Assembly (NCBI GenBank): GCA_046152925.1
Contig: JBJXFX010000115.1
Span: 1 to 18,431 of the forward strand
Direction: 5' to 3'
Length of the DNA: 18,431 nt
Source of the DNA: CAMAUF01 sp046152925
Lineage (GTDB): Bacteria > Chloroflexota > Dehalococcoidia > Tepidiformales > Tepidiformaceae
Shown here: positions 13,825 through 18,431 of the stretch, piece by piece
How positions within the stretch are numbered: position 1 is the first letter of the stretch
Layout of the letters: the number at the start of each line of letters is the position of its first letter
Made by a program: the position numbers and the translations under genes
The notes under the pieces: model-generated
Databases searched by the model: none
What the model was told of the DNA's origin: nothing
The model's input: the letters and a program-made list of their open reading frames with translations, nothing else

Positions 13825-14766
13825 GTGGTTGATGTCCAGAAGCTGCTTGACCCCGAGATCGCCCAGGCGCTGGCCGCCATGCCCGCCCGCGGCACCATTA
13901 GCGCCGAAACCCTGCCCATGTTGCGCGACCAGCGGAACCTGCAGATGGCTGCCATCCAGCTTTCGGACGCGGTGGAGCGCAAGGATTACCTGGTGCGCGG
14001 CCCGGCTGGTTCGCCCGACGTGGTCGTCCGCGTCCACTGGCCGAAGGGCGCGACCGGCGCGCTGCCCTGCATTTACTCGATCCACGGCGGCGGCTACATC
14101 CTCGGGACGTACGAGATGGACGACCTCCGCTTCGACAAGTGGTGCGTGCAGCTGAACTGTGTCGGCGTCTCGGTCGAGTACCGGCTCGCGCCCGAGACGC
14201 CGTACCCCGGCCCGCTGGAGGACTGCTATGTGGGCCTCAAGTGGACCTATGAGAACGCCGCGATGCTCGGCGTCGACCCGAAGCGGCTCGGCATTTCTGG
14301 CGCCTCGGCCGGCGGCGGGCTCGCCGCTGGCCTGGCCCTGCTCGCCCGCGATCGCGGCGAGGTGCCCCTCGCCTTCCAGAACCTGATCTACCCGATGATC
14401 GATGACACGGTTACCTCGGTCTCGAGCCAGTGGGAGGTGCCCATCTGGAACCCGGCCGCCAACCGGTATGGCTGGGCCGCCTACCTTGGCCCGCTCGCCG
14501 GGACGGACAAGGTGCCCGGTTACGCCGCCGCGAGCCGCGCGACCGACCTGAAGGGCTTGCCGCCAGCGCTGATCATCGTGGGCGCCCTCGACGGCTTCCT
14601 CAGCGAGGATGTCGAATACGCCATGCGCCTGACGGCTGCCGAAGTGCCGACGGAGCTGCACGTGTATCCCGGCGCCCCGCACGGCTTCGACGGCATTGTG
14701 CCTGGCACGGGGGTCGCCCGCCGCGCCCGCCGGGACATGGAGGAGTGGCTCGTCCGTGTCCTCTGA
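13825..14766 (+). CDS. Alpha/beta-hydrolase fold-3 esterase (hormone-sensitive-lipase family)
   Basis: 313 residues, typical for the bacterial HSL (family IV) carboxylesterases, which hydrolyse short acyl esters. The oxyanion-hole motif HGGG is at 87-90 (SIHGGGYILG). The nucleophile is Ser161 in GASAG, the acid is probably Asp256 (GALDGFLSED) and the base His286 (PGAPHGFDG). VEYRLAPETPYPGPLEDC is the usual cap-to-core segment. The start is GTG at 13825 with GGAGG 8 nt upstream. No signal peptide, so cytoplasmic. Its last 11 nt overlap the start of the CoA-transferase gene, so the two form an operon and may act on the same acyl substrate. Substrate unknown. Confidence 0.94.
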   Translation: MVDVQKLLDPEIAQALAAMPARGTISAETLPMLRDQRNLQMAAIQLSDAVERKDYLVRGPAGSPDVVVRVHWPKGATGALPCIYSIHGGGYILGTYEMDDLRFDKWCVQLNCVGVSVEYRLAPETPYPGPLEDCYVGLKWTYENAAMLGVDPKRLGISGASAGGGLAAGLALLARDRGEVPLAFQNLIYPMIDDTVTSVSSQWEVPIWNPAANRYGWAAYLGPLAGTDKVPGYAAASRATDLKGLPPALIIVGALDGFLSEDVEYAMRLTAAEVPTELHVYPGAPHGFDGIVPGTGVARRARRDMEEWLVRVL

Positions 14767-17140
14767 GCCAGCCGCGGGCTGGTCCCGCTTCGGCGGACCG
14801 CTGCCGCTTGATGATGTCGTCGTGCTCGACCTTGGCGACGAAGCGACCGTCTTCGGCACGCGCCTGCTGGCCGAGCTCGGCGCGCGCGTCATCCGGGTCG
14901 AAGACCCGGTACGCGACCCGATCCGCGCGCGCGGCCCGTTCCTCCGCGGCGAACCGGGCCTGGAGCGATCGCTGGCGCACCTGCTCTTGAATGGGGGCAA
15001 GGAGAGCGTCGCACTCGAACTCGACGATCCGGCGTCGTGGGAGGCCGTCGAACGCCTCGCACTGGCGAGCGACGTCGTGGTCGGCCCGCTGCGCCCGGAT
15101 CCGCGGGTGCGCGGCCTCTTCGACAGGCTCGAAGCCGCCGAGGGCGGCCCTGGGCTCGTCGAGGCGGTCTTCCGTCGCGGCGCCCCGGACGAACAGGCAA
15201 CGGACCTGATCGGGGCCGCGGCAGGGGGCCTGGTCGTCGTCAGCGGTCATGGCGACGAGCCGCCGAACCATCCGAAGGGCGAGCTCGCCTACAAGCAGTG
15301 CGGCCTCACGGTGGCGCAGATGGCGCTGGCGCTGGTCATGGAGGCGAGGGCCGGGCGGCGGCCGGGAAGGGCGGTCGTCAGCCTTCAGGAGGCCGTGAAC
15401 TTCACGACTATCCAGACATCAAACGCGAACTGGCTCCATTGGCAAGGCCGCGTCCCGACGCGCCACCAGCCGATGACGCCGTGGTCGATCTACCGATGCG
15501 GCGACGGGCGCTGGATTTCTTTCACGATCCACCCTCCGAACTGGCCGAAGTACGTCGATTGGGTCGAGACCGCGCTCGGAAACACGGAGCTCTCAGGCCC
15601 CGAATGGGCCGACGGCCTGTATCGGGCGCTGAATGGGGCGACGATGGCGGCGGTCACGGTGGAGCTTTGCCGCCGCCACACCCGCCAGGATGTGATCGAC
15701 GAGGGGCAGCGACGTGGCCTCCTGACGCTGCCTGTGAACACGCTCGAGGACTTGGCCAACGACGTGCATCTCAACGCGCGCGGGTTCTACCACGATGTCT
15801 GGCACGCGCAGCTCGACGACCCTGTCCGTGTGCCGCGCTCCGCCTTCCTTTCGAACGCTTGGCACACGCAGGCGAACCCAGCGCCGGCGCTTGGCCAACA
15901 CGCCCCGCTGCCGGAGCCGAGGCCCGCGTCTTCGAGCCCGCGCGCGACGCCGAACAGGCAGCCACTGAAGGGCGTGCGTGTCCTCGATTTCTGCTGGGCG
16001 ATCGCCGGTCCGCTCGGCACGCGGCTCCTCGCCGACCTCGGCGCCGACGTGATCAAGGTCGAGTCCGAATACCGCCTCGACCCGATCCGCTACATCGGCG
16101 TGCGGCCGCCGGGCGCGACGGGCTGGGAGATCATGGGCCAGTACCAGGATTGCAACGCCCACAAACGCGCTGTCACCCTGAACCTCAACACGCCGGACGG
16201 CCTCGCGATCGTCCGAAGATTGGCGGCGACCGCCGACGTCGTGACGTCGAACTACACGCCGGACCGGCTCGACCGGTGGGGTCTTTCGTATGAAGCGTTG
16301 AAGGCGCTGAACCCGCGGATCATCGTGGCGAACCTGGCCGTGATGGGGATTAGCGGGCCGAACATGGGCTGGCGGAGCTACGGCAACGGCATGGTCGCGG
16401 CCAGCGGCATCGGCGCCCTCACGGGCTTTGCGGGCCGCGACCCCATCGGGATTGGGACGCTCCACACCGACTTCACGGTGCCGTATTTCGGCGCGATCGC
16501 GGTGATGGCGGCGCTCCACCAACGCAACCAGACCGGCGAGGGCCGATGCCTCGAAGTGTCGCAGTACGAGTCCGGCGTCCATCTCCTAGACACCGAGCTG
16601 ATCGACTACCTCAACGGCGGGCCGGCGGCCGAGCGCAACGGCAACCGGTCGACGCGGATGGCGCCCCATGGCGTCTTCCCCAGCGCTGGCGACGACCGCT
16701 GGGTCGCGATCGCCTGCCGCGACGATGCGGATTGGGCGGCCCTGCGCCGTGTCACGGGCATCACGGGGCCGGACGGCGTTGCCGGCCGGCTTGCGGCGGT
16801 GGACGCCATCGAAGCCGCGCTGAGCGCCTGGACGCGCCAGCACGGCAACTGGGAGGCGTCGGCGATACTCCAGGCGGCTGGCGTCCCCGCGAGCCCAGTG
16901 GAAGACCTCGGCGAGCTGCTGGGCCGCGATACGGCGATGAACGGCGACTATCTGGAACTGGAGATGCCCACCGGCGTGACGGCCGTCCTCCAACACGAGC
17001 CCGTGCTCTGGGACGGCGAGCGGCTGCCGCTGCGTCGCGGCCCGATGTGGGGCGAACACGCCGACGAGATCCTTCGTGGCGAACTCGGGATTTCGGACGA
17101 GGAGATGGCCGACCTGGCCGCGAAGGGCGTGTTTTATTAG
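14756..17140 (+). CDS. Fused two-domain CaiB/BaiF (family III) CoA-transferase
   Basis: 794 residues from the GTG at 14756, about twice the usual 400, made of two tandem family III CoA-transferase domains (about 12-395 and 405-794). These enzymes move CoA between carboxylic acids through an aspartyl-CoA thioester and work as interlocked dimers. Both halves begin with the VLDL/VLDF strand and LLAxLGAxVIxVE motif. Domain 1 has ATDLIGAAAGGL, with Asp150 at the catalytic position (as in GxDxxxQAxSG). Domain 2 has RSYGNGMVAASGIGALTG with Gly543 at that position, so its own site looks inactive. The GTG overlaps the esterase stop by 11 nt and has GGAGGAG upstream inside the esterase gene. The longer open frame upstream of GTG is a shadow of the esterase. 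It converges with the lipoprotein gene, 6 bp away. Substrate unknown. Confidence 0.93.
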   Translation: MSSEPAAGWSRFGGPLPLDDVVVLDLGDEATVFGTRLLAELGARVIRVEDPVRDPIRARGPFLRGEPGLERSLAHLLLNGGKESVALELDDPASWEAVERLALASDVVVGPLRPDPRVRGLFDRLEAAEGGPGLVEAVFRRGAPDEQATDLIGAAAGGLVVVSGHGDEPPNHPKGELAYKQCGLTVAQMALALVMEARAGRRPGRAVVSLQEAVNFTTIQTSNANWLHWQGRVPTRHQPMTPWSIYRCGDGRWISFTIHPPNWPKYVDWVETALGNTELSGPEWADGLYRALNGATMAAVTVELCRRHTRQDVIDEGQRRGLLTLPVNTLEDLANDVHLNARGFYHDVWHAQLDDPVRVPRSAFLSNAWHTQANPAPALGQHAPLPEPRPASSSPRATPNRQPLKGVRVLDFCWAIAGPLGTRLLADLGADVIKVESEYRLDPIRYIGVRPPGATGWEIMGQYQDCNAHKRAVTLNLNTPDGLAIVRRLAATADVVTSNYTPDRLDRWGLSYEALKALNPRIIVANLAVMGISGPNMGWRSYGNGMVAASGIGALTGFAGRDPIGIGTLHTDFTVPYFGAIAVMAALHQRNQTGEGRCLEVSQYESGVHLLDTELIDYLNGGPAAERNGNRSTRMAPHGVFPSAGDDRWVAIACRDDADWAALRRVTGITGPDGVAGRLAAVDAIEAALSAWTRQHGNWEASAILQAAGVPASPVEDLGELLGRDTAMNGDYLELEMPTGVTAVLQHEPVLWDGERLPLRRGPMWGEHADEILRGELGISDEEMADLAAKGVFY

Positions 17141-17146
17141 CCGGGA

Positions 17147-17881
17147 TCAGCGGGAGGCGAGGATGGCGCGGGCGACGTCGAGCAATTCGCTCTCCTGGAG
17201 CCCACGCGCCTCCAGCGAGAGTTGGCGCCCACCGAGCCAGACCTGGACCGTCAGCGGCGGGATCGCCCGCGAGCCCCATGCCGCACTCGTGCGCTCGGTG
17301 ATCGCGAAACGGCCATCGAGCATCGTTGGTTCGACGATCGTGGGGCTGTCCGCGGGGTGAAGGTAGACATCCAAGGGCAACCAGTCGTCCGCCACGCGCG
17401 TGAGCCCTACCACGAGCGATTGGCCGTCGCTCAGCCTTCGCCAGGTGGCCACCGTCTGGAGCGCCTCTCCAACGACGAGCGTCTGGCTGACCGCCACCTC
17501 CTCAAAGCCTCGAACGGGAGCCACGTACAAGCCTGAGGCTTGAATCTGCGTCACCTCCGTTAGTGTGACGACTTCCGTTGGGTCGGGGGAGGATCCCGTG
17601 CGCTCGATGTACGGCGCCCCGGCCGGCCAGATCCGGTACGGACCGAAGGAGCCCGGCGACGAAGGCCCCTCATCAGCGGTCGCGTCGAGACAAACAGCGC
17701 CCGTGGTGTCCTGTCCCGAGGGCCCAACCGCCGGGCATTCGACACGGAGTGCCATCGCTGGATCCTCGCGCGCTGCCCCTGAGTGGCAAGCCGCTGTTGC
17801 GCAGGCAGCCAATCCCGCGAAGCACAAGGCCGCTAGCCAGCGCACGGCGTCACACCGGAATGTCGTCACTGCCCGTCTCAT
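17147..17881 (-). CDS. Predicted lipoprotein of unknown function
   Basis: 244 residues from the ATG at 17881. The N-terminus has basic residues, a hydrophobic stretch (VRWLAALCFAGLAAC) and a plausible lipobox LAAC with Cys27 as the lipidated residue, so it is probably anchored on the outer face of the cytoplasmic membrane. Mature-region features are FGPYRIWPAGAPYIERTG, a strand-rich middle (VAVSQTLVVGEALQTVATWRRLSDGQSLVVGL) and ITERTSAAWGSRAIPPLTVQVWLGG. No family was recognised. The start is chosen for the signal peptide; there is no obvious Shine-Dalgarno. The much longer open frame upstream on this strand is antisense to the metallo-hydrolase gene and is not part of the protein. It converges with the CoA-transferase gene. 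Confidence 0.8.
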   Translation of the reverse strand: MRRAVTTFRCDAVRWLAALCFAGLAACATAACHSGAAREDPAMALRVECPAVGPSGQDTTGAVCLDATADEGPSSPGSFGPYRIWPAGAPYIERTGSSPDPTEVVTLTEVTQIQASGLYVAPVRGFEEVAVSQTLVVGEALQTVATWRRLSDGQSLVVGLTRVADDWLPLDVYLHPADSPTIVEPTMLDGRFAITERTSAAWGSRAIPPLTVQVWLGGRQLSLEARGLQESELLDVARAILASR

Positions 17882-17934
17882 GTTGAAAGGAACGAAACGG
17901 CGAGGAAGGAAGTTCCCGCTGGACCGGTTGACCG

Positions 17935-17949
17935 GCGGGGACGCCCCGC
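17935..17949. other. Perfect hairpin in the divergent lipoprotein / metallo-hydrolase region
   Basis: GCGGGG-ACG-CCCCGC, a perfect 6-bp inverted repeat with a 3-base loop. It adjoins a second inverted repeat, CCGGT-TG-ACCGG (17924-17935), in the 81-bp gap between two divergent starts. It could be an operator or a 5'-UTR stem. In GC-rich DNA chance is a real alternative. Confidence 0.3.
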
Positions 17950-17962
17950 TCACCATCGGGCG

Positions 17963-18431
17963 ATGGCCGAACGCTTCGAAATCGTTTTCCTGGGCACTGG
18001 CGCGCCGCTGCAAAGCCCCGACCGCTGCGGCAACAGCCAGGTCATCATCGCCGGCGACACCCACGTGATGATCGACTGCGGCTGGGGTTCCTCGCGCCGC
18101 GTCATCCCGTCGGGCGTGCTCCCCAAGGATGTCGGCGTCCTCGTCCTGTCGCATATGCACAGCGACCACATCACCGACATCCCGGACTTCCTTTTCCAAC
18201 GTTGGACGAACGGCGCGGACCGGCCGCTTCAGGTTTATGGGCCTGAGGGCACCGCCGAAACGATGGCTGGTTTCATGCAGGCGATGCGGCTCGACATCGG
18301 TTATCGCAAGGCGCACCACGGCGACAAGCTCATCGCTGCCGGGGCGGAGGTCGTCGTCCACGAAATCCCGGTCACGGGCGAGCCCAACGCCTTCTTCGAG
18401 GCCGGCGGCCTCGTGCTCGAGAGCTTCGAGG
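17963..18431 (+). CDS. Metallo-beta-lactamase-fold hydrolase (RNase Z-like group), 3' end beyond window
   Basis: The first 156 residues are visible and the frame is open to the window edge, so the gene is partial. It starts MAERFEIVFLGTGAP, the typical MBL strand, with CGNSQVIIAG and VMIDCGWGSSRR following. The metal-binding HxHxDH motif is SHMHSDHITD (His64, His66, Asp68, His69). This layout fits the tRNase Z-like/arylsulfatase-like branch that hydrolyses phosphoesters, sulfate esters or lactones using two zinc ions. The C-terminal His ligands are outside the window, so the precise subfamily cannot be fixed. It is divergent from the lipoprotein gene, and no Shine-Dalgarno is evident before the ATG. 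Confidence 0.9.
   Translation, partial: MAERFEIVFLGTGAPLQSPDRCGNSQVIIAGDTHVMIDCGWGSSRRVIPSGVLPKDVGVLVLSHMHSDHITDIPDFLFQRWTNGADRPLQVYGPEGTAETMAGFMQAMRLDIGYRKAHHGDKLIAAGAEVVVHEIPVTGEPNAFFEAGGLVLESFE

Noticed and set aside
14756..17140. Claim that both halves of the CoA-transferase lack the catalytic Asp
   Set aside because: On aligning ATDLIGAAAGGL with the family GxDxxxQAxSG motif, domain 1 retains Asp150; only domain 2 lacks it.
17882..18361. N-terminal extension of the lipoprotein frame across the divergent gap
   Set aside because: It lies antisense to the clear HxHxDH metallo-hydrolase gene, and the signal peptide begins at 17881.

Overview
This window is GC-rich bacterial chromosome with dense, mostly intact genes on both strands. 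The gene content (two-domain CaiB/BaiF CoA-transferase, HSL-type esterase, N-acyl-D-amino-acid deacylase relic, medium-chain alcohol dehydrogenase, very long RHS/YD protein) would fit a Chloroflexota (Dehalococcoidia-like) environmental genome. That placement is an inference from gene content only; no rRNA or other phylogenetic marker is present.

Layout. (1) Positions 14-1236, minus strand: a three-gene operon (ArsR regulator, SRPBCC/AHSA1 protein, VOC protein), divergent from a second VOC gene (1352-1738). (2) 1810-2832: a zinc alcohol dehydrogenase. (3) 2992-10374: one giant secreted RHS/YD-repeat protein of 2460 residues. Its order of modules (propeller, two near-identical REJ/PKD-like repeats, TTR-like domain, FN-plug-like segment, NHL propeller, YD shell, RHS core, unknown C-terminal tip) resembles the core of animal teneurins. 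(4) 10526-11773: glyA (serine hydroxymethyltransferase). (5) 11798-13762: a small accessory patch. It holds a MntA/HepT-type nucleotidyltransferase/HEPN toxin-antitoxin pair whose antitoxin gene carries a one-base frameshift, a DUF5678-like gene overlapping a degenerate retropepsin-like gene, and a badly deleted D-aminoacylase-type amidohydrolase relic. (6) 13825-17140: an esterase overlapping a fused two-domain CoA-transferase. (7) 17147-17881, minus strand: a lipoprotein, converging on the CoA-transferase with a 6-bp gap. (8) 17963 to the window edge: a metallo-beta-lactamase-fold hydrolase, divergent from the lipoprotein and cut by the window end.

The most notable items are the teneurin-like RHS protein with an unassigned tip and no recognisable immunity gene, the toxin-antitoxin pair with a broken antitoxin but intact toxin, the amidohydrolase remnant read in three frames, and the CoA-transferase fusion in which only the first half keeps an aspartate at the catalytic position. 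No rRNA, tRNA, CRISPR array, insertion sequence or integrase was seen. No intergenic gap exceeds 300 bases.
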